This document shows positions 11,027 through 22,300 of a stretch of 64,000 nucleotides of DNA, piece after piece (position 1 is the first letter of the stretch; each line of letters opens with the position of its first letter). The notes beneath the pieces are model-generated. The model made no database searches. It was not told where the DNA came from and worked only from the letters and a program-made list of their open reading frames with translations. The DNA lies in assembly GCA_023333565.1 (NCBI GenBank), contig JAJKFH010000205.1, positions 1,426,001 to 1,490,000 of the forward strand, written 5' to 3'. This DNA is from Puffinus mauretanicus (taxonomy: Eukaryota; Chordata; Aves; Procellariiformes; Procellariidae). The position numbers and the translations under genes were made by a program.

Positions 11027-14000
11027 GTAAGTTCTGCAGTTGGTCAGATAAAATGCTCCTACATAAAGGCTTTATCTAATAGCTTCATCTTTAAAGCACT
11101 CTGCTAGCTATTTTTAGGCTAATGCCACTTGTCACAGAAGGAAACTAAAGGATTTTTTAGTACTGTTGGTAGCATATGGAAAACCAAAGTCAAATTATTA
11201 TGCTTTTCGGTTAAAAATGCTTATAAGAAGACAAGCTGCTGCTAGCTGTTCTTCCTTATCCTCTCCCTTTTTCTCAGAGGTAATTTAATTTAAGAAAGGC
11301 AAAGGACAAGTAATTTTTGTAATTTTCTATAAAAAATCCCCCAGAAAGCAAACCTAACCCTCTAATTTTGTACACTTTAAAACTGAGGCATTACAGTTCT
11401 CTTGCACTTCTTTCTTTTTTTTTTTTGGCAGGGGGGAATGTTACTGGGGAAGCTGTTAAGGGATTCTTTTATCAATGCTGAGGCTAACAGAAAATTTTTG
11501 AAGAGAGCAGGACATGCATTTTCATTTATTTGTGGAGTTTGCATTTTTTTCTGATCCACCAGTGATTCTTATTTCTAACAAATCAGTAACTAATAACAGG
11601 GTTTGGTTTAGGCTAATAATAGGCTTGTTGATGTACCTAGGAGGATAAAGCCTTGCTAGTTTGCTCTAATCCTGGAGCATAAGCAATCCCAGCTGAGGAA
11701 TCAATCATAAGTTCAAAAGCAGTGATTCTGCCTTTGCAGAACAGCTGTAGGAAGGAAAACAAGAACAAAATTTTACTTCAGCAAGCTTTTACTTCTATTT
11801 GGTGCCCTCTGTTCTTACTTAATAACGTGGTATCCAGTCCTATAATAGATCCCATAGGAATAGCCACAATGAGACAATACCCACAGACAGCAGAGGAACA
11901 GGAGGTACTCACCACAGCAGAAGCTTGTACTCCTCCCTCCTTTCCCATCCCGCATGTGTGTGCATGCTGAATTTTTTACTTTCAGCTCCCATTTTGCAGG
12001 CTTAGCACACAGCTGATGCTCATAACAGCCTCTGCTTGCTGCAGTAGGAAAATATGTTCCCTCCACACATTCAAGTGCACTCTTGCAGGTAACCAAGCAG
12101 AGCAATTAAAAAGCACAGGTTGTAAGAGGTTGTGACAATTTGTACAAGCTACTCTGAGCAGCATAGGCATGGCTTACTGCTGATGCCTGAAGAGCAGAAT
12201 AAAATATCCATTTTGCATAGGTAAAGGGTAACTATGCCACATACTTACATTTAGGTTGAGTGTCAGCTTTTTGCCTGGACAGAGTAACTCTGGAATACCT
12301 TGAATGCCTTGAATTAGATTTTCAGGTTATATCTACTGCATTTATCTTCACAATTTCTGGCCCTATAGTGACTGTTATTAGCACCAGGCCTCCAAGGATT
12401 TCCACAAATGCTCTAAATTCCATGTTAATCAATAAGATTAGACACGTTACTAAACTTTTTACATACTAGTGTATGTATGTTTACGGGATTAGAATATTAA
12501 AGTGTTTTTCAATCACTCTAAAGAGAGAAAACAGTGCTATTTTTAATAACTTCCTAACTAATTCAGTCATATTTACTTACTTTATGCTAGTTTATACAGG
12601 CACAAGTAAAAAGCAGTGTGTGTTTCAGCTCCTCCTTTAATATAGTTGCTGATTAAGAGCTAATTGGTTAAAGTCAAACACTTGTACAGGCCTCTTATTG
12701 CCTAGCTGCGTTTGGAAATCCTTTATTTCAGCTGCAAGAGATTCAGAAGACCCTTGCCCAGCTCCTAGATGGAACATGTAAGGCTTGCAGCTAGGGAGGA
12801 AAAGTCACACACAGGTATTTTACATGTTCTTTTTAAACCTCTTTCTAGCACAGATGCCCAGTGTAGAAGAAATAAAGCAAAAATCTTCTGATGAGCCTGA
12901 TTCTGACTCTAAATTTGAGGATGAACCAACAGAGGAAGAAAACCAAAATGACACATCCAGTATCGAAACGCAAGAGGAGACACAATCTAGCGGATCTCTG
13001 GGAAAACTGAAGCCCAAACCTGCTTATCTGAGTTCAAAACCAAAAAGCCAAAAGCAAAGTCTTCTTGCTGCAATCTCAGACAGCGGGTCTCAGAGCCAGA
13101 GGATGAGACCTTCCCACGTTGAGAAGAGCGATCTCTGTAACATCGTGATGGTGAGTAGTGTGACCAGACTACCTCTTTGCATATCTACTGCTTTCGTGCC
13201 TCAGCTCTGATTTTTTTTTTTTTTCACATTTGCCTGACTCCCCAGCCTCTTGGGTAAGAGAAAGCTGCAAGATTGGTTTCTGCTTGGTTAATGACTAACA
13301 AGTGGTGGTTTTTTTGCTTTCCCTATTTGCAATGACTCCTGTTGTAGACAAGGTAAAGGTAACACAAAATTGTACAGAAATAACTATCATATATGTGTAT
13401 TGTATAAGTATGTGTATATATATTTAAAGATATGTATACATATTTAAAATGTCCTTAAGAATTGAATTTGAAACAGTGAAAATTGCTACCTATTCCTCTA
13501 AGATAAGAGGTTTAGCTCAACTTTATATAGAAACTGTCTTGTTATGTATGGCTGATATTATGTATTTTTAAAAGCTGCTTCAGATTTCTTACTGTGGAGT
13601 GTGTGACTAAAAATTAGATGTATTTCATTTGCTCGATAAGAGCTGAAGCCAGAAGTCTCTTTGCAAACACGACAGTCCCAATCCTCTTAGGCTTTATACA
13701 AATCCAAAAAGATGTATTTGAAGCAGCAGAAGAGCTTAGTGTCTCGTGTGTCTTCTCTTTCCCTGTGCCTTGACTGTATGTTCCTTTGCAGAAGGGGCTG
13801 AGAAGGGAAAGCTGGTCTGTGCCTCCACTATCACTATTCACAGTCCTGACTACTCATTTACATTGCTTGGATTTTTGAATTGCAGCAACTGAGGTACTCT
13901 CTCACACTTACTTCCACCAGCTTTGCTGAAGCAGTACCCTTTATGAGGCTGGAATAGCTAAGGGCTGGTATCATCTTAAATTGCTGCAGCTGTTTGTCTA

Positions 14001-14586
14001 GCACACCCTGAAGCTGAGCTTTAGCATGGAATCGGTAATATCTCAAGTTTTTGACCTCGTTAACACCACCAAAGCAGTACCCAGTCAGTGTAGTAACATT
14101 TTTTTCATTGTTGTTGTTGAAGTGAACATCTGTTCATATATACAAGTGAACAGAGCAGTTTGAAAAACTGGGTTTTAAACTTGTCCCTTGTAGGACATAA
14201 TAGTCATACTGAAAGGTGTGTTAGTTGTGTTGGGTGGGTGAGGGAAGGGAACAAGCACTCATGGTCTCGCATCATTTACATCCTCCTGAAAACTGAACCT
14301 CTTCTGAAAATATCATTGCCACGACAATTCTCTTCCTCCTTTTCTTCACTAGCTGTTGTGCACCATGCTTTCTTCTCTCACCTGGAACTTTATCTGCCAG
14401 TTGCTCCAGATCTCTAATGTCCTGAGGATTCAACTGCTGCCATCCTCTCTGATTATCTACATGGCTCAGCTGCTTGTTTTGCTGGGTGAAAAAGTTGTGA
14501 AAATCCTGGGCTCCCTGAGGCTGGAGAGCAGAAGGCTGTTAGCCTCAGACTTGAGGAGGAGATACAAGCAAACTGGAAGAGAGTGA
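10900..14586 (+). CDS. ADIG: ADIG (adipogenin) locus, extended avian-type reading frame
   Basis: Adipogenin is a small single-pass membrane protein induced in adipocytes and linked to lipid-droplet formation in mammals. Exon 1 reads MKYPLVPLVNDLTFPLLFFW, then CLP and a hydrophobic segment to about residue 41; the human protein as I recall it begins MKYPLMPLVNDLTF. Joining 10900-11026, 12849-13150 and 14353-14586 keeps one frame open for 220 residues, with strong splice signals and AATAAA 30 bases after the stop. A 46-base exon at 12732-12777 can also be spliced in: this restores a mammal-like ARDSED...W segment but leads to a stop at 12889-12891, giving 71 residues. Exon 1 identity is near certain. 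Which downstream structure is the main product is unresolved, and the long C-terminal part is unlike the roughly 80-residue mammalian protein. Confidence 0.72.
12732..12777 (+). CDS. ADIG: ADIG candidate 46-base exon 2
   Basis: Strong acceptor TTTATTTCAG|CTGCAAG and donor AACAT|GTAAGG. Read from exon 1 (phase 1) it codes AARDSEDPCPAPRWN, resembling the DSEEND...W stretch that follows the membrane helix in human ADIG. Read in phase 0 it is also open (LQEIQKTLAQLLDGT), in the frame that continues into the long exon 3. A second AG seven bases in (12737-12738) would join exon 1 to that second frame. Confidence 0.6.
12849..13150 (+). CDS. ADIG: ADIG candidate exon 3 (acidic, Ser/Glu-rich)
   Basis: Acceptor CTTTCTAG|CACAG, donor GTGATG|GTGAGT, 302 bases. 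In phase with exon 1 it is open throughout: QMPSVEEIKQKSSDE, an acidic disordered stretch with many Ser, Glu and Asp, then a Lys/Ser-rich part ending KSDLCNIVM. I recognise no domain. If the 46-base exon is fully included, the frame shifts and stops at 12889-12891. Confidence 0.6.
14353..14586 (+). CDS. ADIG: ADIG candidate terminal exon (hydrophobic helices and basic tail)
   Basis: A long pyrimidine tract leads to TTCACTAG|CTGTTG. In phase 0 from exon 3 the exon is open for 77 residues to TGA. It encodes Leu/Ile-rich segments (ICQLLQISNVLRIQLL, IIYMAQLLVLLGEKVVKIL) and an Arg-rich tail, suggesting membrane or lipid-surface association. I know no homologue; support is splice phase, open frame and the poly(A) signal just downstream. 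Confidence 0.52.
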   Translation: MLCTMLSSLTWNFICQLLQISNVLRIQLLPSSLIIYMAQLLVLLGEKVVKILGSLRLESRRLLASDLRRRYKQTGRE

Positions 14587-14615
14587 TGAAGCTCAGAGAA
14601 CCACCTCAGGGTGGA

Positions 14616-14621
14616 AATAAA
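14616..14621 (+). terminator. Poly(A) signal of the ADIG locus
   Basis: AATAAA lies 30 bases after the stop of the terminal ADIG exon, which supports that exon as genuine and the 3' UTR as very short. Confidence 0.6.
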
Positions 14622-14639
14622 GCAGGTAGTCCCATGACC

Positions 14640-15780
14640 ATTAGCCGCAGTCCCGTTCACCATCGGTGGGAGCTACTACAGTATGGCAGAGGGAGGTTAA
14701 CTCTCTGAAAAGGAAACCTAGTCAAGACTAAGTCGACACATGCTCGGATCACAACAGCTACTTTCAGAGTGAACAGTATTGACTGGCTAAACATTAAATG
14801 GACGACAGCAGCCAGCCTCTTGTCCAGCATGTGGGTGCGTGCTCTGCTCCCCTCCCACTTTAGAGAGGGATGACTTGCTTTTTTTTTTGTAAGGATCAAA
14901 CACTACACCAGCACCAGTGTGATACTCTCTGTTCACCACTACAGATCTTTGGTTTCAGACAAATAAGATCAAGGCAATAGCTCTCAGTAGTGGTTCTTAC
15001 TGGAGCTTACATGCAGTACAGCCCAGTGATTATTTTACTTATACTGCAATTAGCGCTTTTCTGATCTCCAACTTGTGAGTTCTCAAAGTAGGAAACAATT
15101 TTTCGATTGTCTAATAAATGAAACAAGCCTAGCTCCAATTAACAAGAAATAATTAAGCCCTTAGCAGATACTGAGCATGCATTTCCTTCATTTCTGTCCA
15201 GGAGATGCCTTTTCAGCACAGCTGCCAGGCTGGTACAAGGTTAGATTGCAGCCCAAAGAGGCACTCATAGACAGATTGGTTTATGCAGTTGGTGGGACCA
15301 CAAGGAGGTTGGTGGGGCTTGGATGAGCCATAATTTTGTGGCCTGAGGGTTTATCCAGTTGTCAGGCTGTGAACAGAACAGCTGTTTGCTGCTGGTGTTG
15401 ATGCGCACATTCAACAAACTTTTTTTAAAGAGGACCTGAATTAGGAAATCACATCCCAAAAAGTACATTGCTGCTTGTGAAAACGTTTGTCCCTGCTCCT
15501 CGTGTGCAGTAACTCTGTCTCCCCAGAGTCTTGCATGGGCAGACTGTGTAACAGTTACACTAACCTGCACTGATTATGAAGCATGCCTTGTTTATGTTTA
15601 CTTGTCTTTCCCTCCCCATCCCTTGAAGTCCGCATGTCCAAATATTTGTCCAGAGCAGTATGCTCTGAAATAAAACTTGTTTGTCCACATCTTTATTTTC
15701 GTAGGTCCTTTATTTAGAGAGAAAAAAAAAAATATTTGCCGTTCCTCAGCTGTTTGCCGAGGAAATCTCCGTCTCTCCCT
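14640..15780. other. Spacer between ADIG and the downstream CpG island
   Basis: No exon, repeat family or RNA gene recognised. Short open frames on the minus strand have no splice or homology support. Confidence 0.5.
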
Positions 15781-16234
15781 CTGCCCAGCGGGTGACCCCG
15801 GGCTCGGGTACTTCTCCCTCGGGGACGCCCCGTCTCTTCCCCCCGCGGAGAGCGGGCCGGGGTGGGTATTTAAGGCAGATGCTGAGGGACCGCTTACAGC
15901 TGCAGTTGTTACCGGGGGCGAGCTCGGGCAGCGGCGTGGGGTCCGCCCCGGCCCCGCCTCTCCGCAGCCCGCTCAGGGGCCGGGCTGGGCCCCCCCACCG
16001 CGGACGGAGGACGCTTCGCCTCGCCGCGGAGCTCCGCGCCCGGCCCCGGTGCGAGCAAGGATCGGGGCTGCGGCGGGGCTCGGGGCCGCGGCGGGTGGGT
16101 GCGGGCGGCACGGCGGGGGCGCAGCGAGGCGCTTCGGCTGTCGTGCCGCGGTGGGATGTCGAGAGAGCTCCCGACTCTCGTCGTCTTCTCTTCTCCGGCT
16201 CGGCCGCTATTGTCTGCAGCGCTGACCTGACCAG
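15780..16234 (+). promoter_or_regulatory. ARHGAP40: CpG island with probable ARHGAP40 5' exon
   Basis: A GC- and CpG-dense block contains the TATA-like TATTTAAG at 15867-15874 and ends at the splice donor CCAG|GTAGGC (last exon base 16234). A start about 30 bases after the TATA-like box would give a first exon of roughly 335 bases. ARHGAP40 is the next plus-strand gene, so this is probably its promoter and 5' exon. The frame entering 39790 is open through this exon but has no ATG downstream of the predicted start; an ATG at 16156 opens a 24-codon upstream frame instead. Confidence 0.6.
15867..15874 (+). promoter_or_regulatory. TATA-like element
   Basis: TATTTAAG in an otherwise GC-rich island, 360 bases before the splice donor; predicts a start near 15897. 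Confidence 0.4.
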
Positions 16235-19189
16235 GTAGGCTGATGCTGGGTGGTGGTAGGGAGGCTCTGGCTGTGCCCCGGGGGTTTCTGTTGCTTGAGA
16301 TGCTGTAACGTTCGGTGCTAAATTGCTGCTTCTCCTGCAGAATGTGGCTTCCCCTGCCCCGTTGGGGAGTGGGGTTATTGTTTCAGCTACAGCCCCCCTG
16401 CTGACATCTCAAAGCTGTCTTCCCTGAGCCAGTGAGAAGAACGTTTTCTGGTAGTCTCAAGGTTTTTTCTCTTTTCCACCTAGTCTATGTACATTTAAAA
16501 TCATGTTGGCAAGAAGGACTTAATTTTGCAGCTGAATCGCTGGGGATGCCTCCTGTCTCTGTGGGATTTCACTTGTTTAGGCTACTTGAATATGTTGGAC
16601 TCTGTTAATCTCAGTTCCATATGAAACCTTATTATCTTGAGGCAGTTGCCAAAATGCCACCATTCAAGTTAAAAACGTTTTACTGGGATCATCACTGCAA
16701 AGAAGTAGATGAATTGAGGTGAGTAGGTAAACTACCTAAAGGTCTAGTAGAATATTGCCGTTTGTTGTATTGCATGGAGGTGTTTGAAAGCCTGATGATA
16801 CCAAAGTATATGCTTTGGGTAGCTTTTAGTCTGTGTAAATACACTCAGAATAGCTTTAGCTTGGCTGGGCTGGCTGTCGCTTACAATGTCACTGTAATAG
16901 CAGGGAAGTTGGTGCCAGCATGCAAAACCTGCTTGAGAAACCTACTTTGAGGATTACTGGTTCCTGCAGAGTTCCCCAGTACCACAGCTATGCTTATATG
17001 GTTTATACCTGGTTTTCCTGTCTCTGAGCTATAAGAAATACTGCACGACTAAATATTTGGGTATTAAGAATAAAACTTTTATGTGGGGATTTGGCTAAAA
17101 GTAGTATGGAAAGGCCATTTTGGCTCTGCTGTGGGTCTGTGCTTCTTGCAAGAGGTTGATGATGTGTGAACCTGACCTGGAGAATGGGCCCAGACCTACA
17201 GACATGGGGACTTGGTTTGAACCCTGTAGACTTCGTGTTGCGGTCCACCTGTGTTAAAACCTTTCTTACCCTTAATCTAGCTGTAACGCCTGCCCCGGTG
17301 CCTATCTTTGGTGAGCGTTTGGAGTTCGCAGTGCGAATGCAGCATGACCTCCCAGCTGCCTTGTAGTCTGCAAGCACTTGAACAGCATCAGTGAATTTGT
17401 GCCTTAATTTCCCCTTTGTTTTTGTGTGTAAAAGCTGTTTTCTGGGCCTCAGCAGGAGCATTAGAACTTGTAGACTTGGATATTGTAGTAGAGCTCCTTC
17501 CAGTGTGATTGTTTGCAGTGATTGCAAACAGACGGGTTTTTTTTTTTTAAATGAAGGCTTTTCTATAGTTTTGGATTTAATTCACCTGTAAGGTCTCTTG
17601 TTCACCTGGGGCAAAGCATCATTTCTCATATGCACCCAGCAGCCTCCATCCCAGGGCACTTCTATATTGTAGCAAGTATGTATTTTTCTTAGGTGCAAAA
17701 GTTTGATACCAAAACCTGGACTGAACGCTTTGGAGCACAGCATTAGTGGTAGTTTCTTTTTGGCAGTTTCTTTTGACTGAGGTTGAGCCTCCTGGGAGAC
17801 AGAAGCCTGCATTTCTGTATACCAAACTGTACTGTAGATGGTTTATGACCTTTTGCACATCACTTAATGTCTCTTCTTTCCCTCTTCTTATTTATAAAGC
17901 ATTTACTTTGCAGGCATGTTACAGGGGTGGGGTTTGTTAAACTTTAAGACTCCATTGGGAAGCATTGTACGTTGAAAAACGTAGATATCAGTTTCTTTCT
18001 CCTCTGAGCTCAAAACTCTGGAAGAAGTCGATAAAAGACCCAAACCCTAATCTAGTGTAAACTCAAGTAACCTAATGTGTTTTGATGGATTTCAGTGATA
18101 AACATGTCTGATAGCAGTATGTCAAAGCATTTTGGGATAAGGTCTTGCAGCATGTTGGGCTCCCTAACTTGTAAGTGGGGCCTCTGTTGGTAACAGCTGG
18201 GTGAGCTGTGGCTGTTTACATCCTTCTCCTGGAGGAGTCATGGGATGATTTAACTTGGCTGACATCTGTTTTTAGTAAAGAGGAATCGGGGTTCTTGGGT
18301 CCAGCTGCATGGAGAAAAATAATGCTCAAGATTTGGCTCATGGTCCCTTGTGCCCCAAGAGGGCGCAACAGCAGCAGCGTAGCTCTTGGATTAATCAAGA
18401 CATGTTTTTTGAGATGATGTTTTGGATGCTGAAAGGGAAAACCTTTTAAGTGTTGTTTTCCAGTTCATAGCATCTTTGATTAGTTGGATGGAGAATCGTG
18501 TCACTTGTCAAAGCTTTATAGATTGAAACGGGTGAGGGTCCAGCTTGCCTAAAGGAAAAATATCACTCCCTGCAAGTACAGGGGAGTGTTGAAACGGGGG
18601 CGCGCAGAGGTTGTGGCACCTCAGTCCTTTACAACTGGCCAAAGCCCTCAGCATCCTGGTCTGGCTTCTGTTTTGACCCTGCTTTAAGCAGGGGGTTGAA
18701 TGAGGTGGTGACCTGAGGAGCCCTTCACAGGTACTTGTGATAGCACATGTAAACTGCTCCGGGGAACAGTGCCCTTCTCTGCACGGAGCAAAGGACCCCC
18801 CACTCCTTTAGTGCCTCGTTAAAAATCACTGTGTGACTTGCACTGGGGTCTTCTGCTTTGGCTGGGTGAGGAGGGCACTAAAGGTTACAAGTGTACATGC
18901 TATACGCTCTTAGCTTTTTTATCCTTTAAAAGTTAGAGGCTAGAATGCATGACCAAGAATACAGTATATTCTGGCTTTTTATGTCATTTAGGCTCTCAGT
19001 TCAGCAAAATGTTTGCTTAATCAGCGGTGTTATGGCCCATACGCTTCTATTCCAAGCAGTTTAAGTGCTTTCAGTGGAGACATAAAAATGTCTTAGTTGT
19101 GACATGGTGTTTGAGCCTTCCTGCTGCAGATGTAAAATCCATATGGCAGTAAGTCTTAATTGAAACCTGCTGGAGTTATTTTTCTCCCG

Positions 19190-19330
19190 CAACATATTAA
19201 ATGAAATATTCTTTATGCAGCTGGCTTGAAATGATTACCCTTAATTAGATATTTCTAATCAATTAGTGCTGTTCCTTTCTGTAATGCTGTTCCTTCCTAA
19301 GAAACATGATTTTGAGTTATATAAGGCACT
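19190..19330. promoter_or_regulatory. AT-rich homeodomain-site cluster with palindrome (candidate conserved element)
   Basis: Contains CTTAATTAGATATTTCTAAT followed by CAATTAG, an imperfect inverted repeat of TAATTAG/CTAAT cores. It stands out from its surroundings, but regulatory function is inferred. Confidence 0.25.
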
Positions 19331-22300
19331 TTGATTTGATATTCTACATATCAAATATGGCCTGTATGATTTACTCATTATTTTATGCCATAGACTTTAG
19401 GTCAAAGTCATTCACCGCAGCATTGTTAGTCCTGTGGGTAAGTCCCTCCAGGTGTGTTGTGTACTGAAAAGCTTGTCTGAAATCAGAACCTTTTGCTTGG
19501 AAAGTTAGGTCTCTAACTAGGTTTTAGATTCAGATGTTTATAGTACTTTCTGGTATTTGTTGCTCTTTGGTAAGACCGTTAGGTCAGTTTGCAGGGGAGT
19601 GTGTTTTGTGATTGCGCAGAAGTTTGGAGAAAGAAATATAAAAGCTGATGTAGCTTAAAGCATATTCCCCAAAGTAGATTACTCCAAGAGTCTGGAATGT
19701 GTCGGTGGGAGGCTTCAGTTTTAGTGAGATGTTGCTCTATGCGTGCAGGAGTCCTTCCCTCCTAAATAATTGGTTCCATCTGCATAGCTTATTCCATCAG
19801 CCCCAGGGCTGCTAGTGCCTGGACTGTTGAGCTGTCTGCAAAATTTGGGTCTCTTGTAAAAATGAGGATCTTTCTCACTAAATCCTCTGTGCTATGTATG
19901 AAGGCAACTTTGCTGTTGTCATAAAGAAAAAGAATAGGGCAACTCCCACTCCAGGACCTTTTAAAATAAGCAGCATTCTGGTCTTTCTTTCATGTCCTTT
20001 TAAACTTTTAGAGGGAGAAGTTTTGGGACCCTTGAATCTTATTGCATAATGTCTGGCAAGCCTCTTATTAATTCACTAGTTGTCTGAGAGTTGTTTAGTT
20101 TTTATATAATATGATTTTTTTTTTTTTCATCTATGATAACTTGCAATGTCCCTGGCTACTTGAATTGAATATTGTGGCTTACGGTCTGAGAGATGTCCAT
20201 GTGAACATACACGCTCCCATATGGTGGAGCCTGAGCATAGGAAATGACACTGCATGCAACATATAGTTGAGAGCTCAGTGTTTCAGTAAACAACTTGGCT
20301 GAGACCCAAGCACACTTCTAGTGCGTGAATTCCTGTTTGTTGATTTTGCAGCACTAATGTACTTACCCCTTTGTCCTCTTTTGCCCTTTTATAGAAGGTT
20401 CCTTCTAGGGTGATGGACTCTGATAGCAGAGGAGGTTGGTACCGACACGTTACTGTTATGGGTATATTGGGAAGGGACTGCCAAGAAGGTGGTGAGGGCA
20501 GTGGCAAGAGCCTGCTCGACCATTATCCGCTTGTGGTTCAGTGGTAGCATAGCAGGCAGCCTGTGCATTGATGAAGCAGTGACAGCAGGCTCCTGAGCGA
20601 GAGTTACCATTTTATACTTCTCAGTTATCCCTGCCTGGGTCACCTAATGAAGCACGGGAGAGACATCTTTGTAACTAAGAAATAGTGTCATGGCACAAAT
20701 GCGGAGTACTCTTCACTCCCTCCCCTCTGCACTCTTCTCTCTGAAGGGTCTCGTTTCTGAATTAGTTGAGGTCAGGTAGGAGCCTGTTTCCTGGAGGAGG
20801 TGGCATGACAGATGTCTCTTTCCTTATCTTCAGTTCTTGGTGAACCTTCACGGGGCTTAGCCTGGGGTGGACATGGAGCGCGTACGCAGGAGGAAAGGAA
20901 GTGTGCCCGGCGGGGGCTGGTTTGTAGCACTGCTAGTTTGGGGCAGGAAGAGGACTTTTGCGAGACAGCTCTGAAGCTTGTGCATGAGGCTGTCTTGATC
21001 GTGGTGGTTACCATTCGAGTGCTGTCAACTTAAAACTTTTTCACCGCTGCTGCCAAATTAAGGGTTACGCTGGAGTTCTGGGAGCTCAGATTTCTGTGTC
21101 TCTGTACGTACACAGTTGAGCATGCTGCCAGTGTCTGAACCTCCTTTTCTCCTGCTTGATCATACTTCTAACAACTCAAATCAAGTGACCAAGACTGGAA
21201 ATGAAAGGGATGATTCTTGTCTTGAGGGTGCTGTTTGAATCCTAGAGGAAAAACAGGACGGTGTATAAGCTCTTGAGTGAACAGGAGCCTGTAACTCTTG
21301 CAAGGTCCATAGCAGGTGGCCAATGTATAATGGAACTGGAAGGATATCCTCTTTAGGCAACAAATAAACACAGCTTTGCTGATGAAAGTTGTTTTTCTCG
21401 GTCAAGGTAAAGCTCAGACAATGTTAATGTTTGAAAACAGCAGGGCTAACACAGTGGAAGGAAATCCTTGCATGCCTCATAGCGGAAGGTAGACATGAGG
21501 CTGCAATGTATATACATCCCCGCAGCTGATCTGAGATACAGTTGTTTTGGTCAAATATTCCAGAATCCTGGACTCACTCCAGCTTGTGCATAAGAAGGGT
21601 AAAAGTAGATAAAGGTAACAGCTGTATTTAGATGCGGTATTTCCTTTGACTAACGGGAGAGGAAGGCTACCTCCTGGGAGCAGTCTTTCTAACGATATCC
21701 CTAATCCAAGAGTTTCAGAGTTCATTCACTTCACGCTTCCTACGCTCTCTTGGCCAGCGTAAAGCAGGCGTGAAGCTGCCGGATGTTTGCAGGCCAGGAA
21801 GAGTTTGGAGCAAGCACAGAGCTGCCAGGTCAGTTGGGAGAATTCAAGACTTTATTAAATACCAGCACGCATCGTGGAAAAAGCTTTTTGGAGAATGACT
21901 TTTTGCGAAGCTTATGCTAGCTGCAACAATGTGTTAGCTGGAAGAAAACCTAACCGGGGGGCAAATCTGTAAGTAGGACCAAGGAATTGCTTCTTTAAAG
22001 TTTTTCGGTGAATTCTGCTAGTGAGGTCTGCGCAATTTTGTAGTGGATTAGCATTACCTCATTGTCAGTGTCAACAAAGCAGATGGCAAAGAAAAACTGG
22101 ACTTTTTAAAGGTCAAAAAGCTGCCACTTGGTTGCTCGCTGTGGATCTATGAGTATCATTTAACCCTATTTGAGTGCTTTTTCTGACAATAGTGCTGAGT
22201 TAAGTGTCGTGGTTCGTTTGGACCTCTCAAAGTGACAGGAGGATGTACCCTGTGAATCCAACTTTATTACATGAGCTCATTAGGTAAAAATCAAGTAAGG

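Noticed and set aside
20534..20547. TGGTTCAGTGGTAG, identical to a tRNA-Gly A box; a near copy lies at 30762-30775
   Set aside because: No B box (GGTTCGANTCC) or cloverleaf follows in either place, so neither is a tRNA gene or a clear tRNA-derived SINE.
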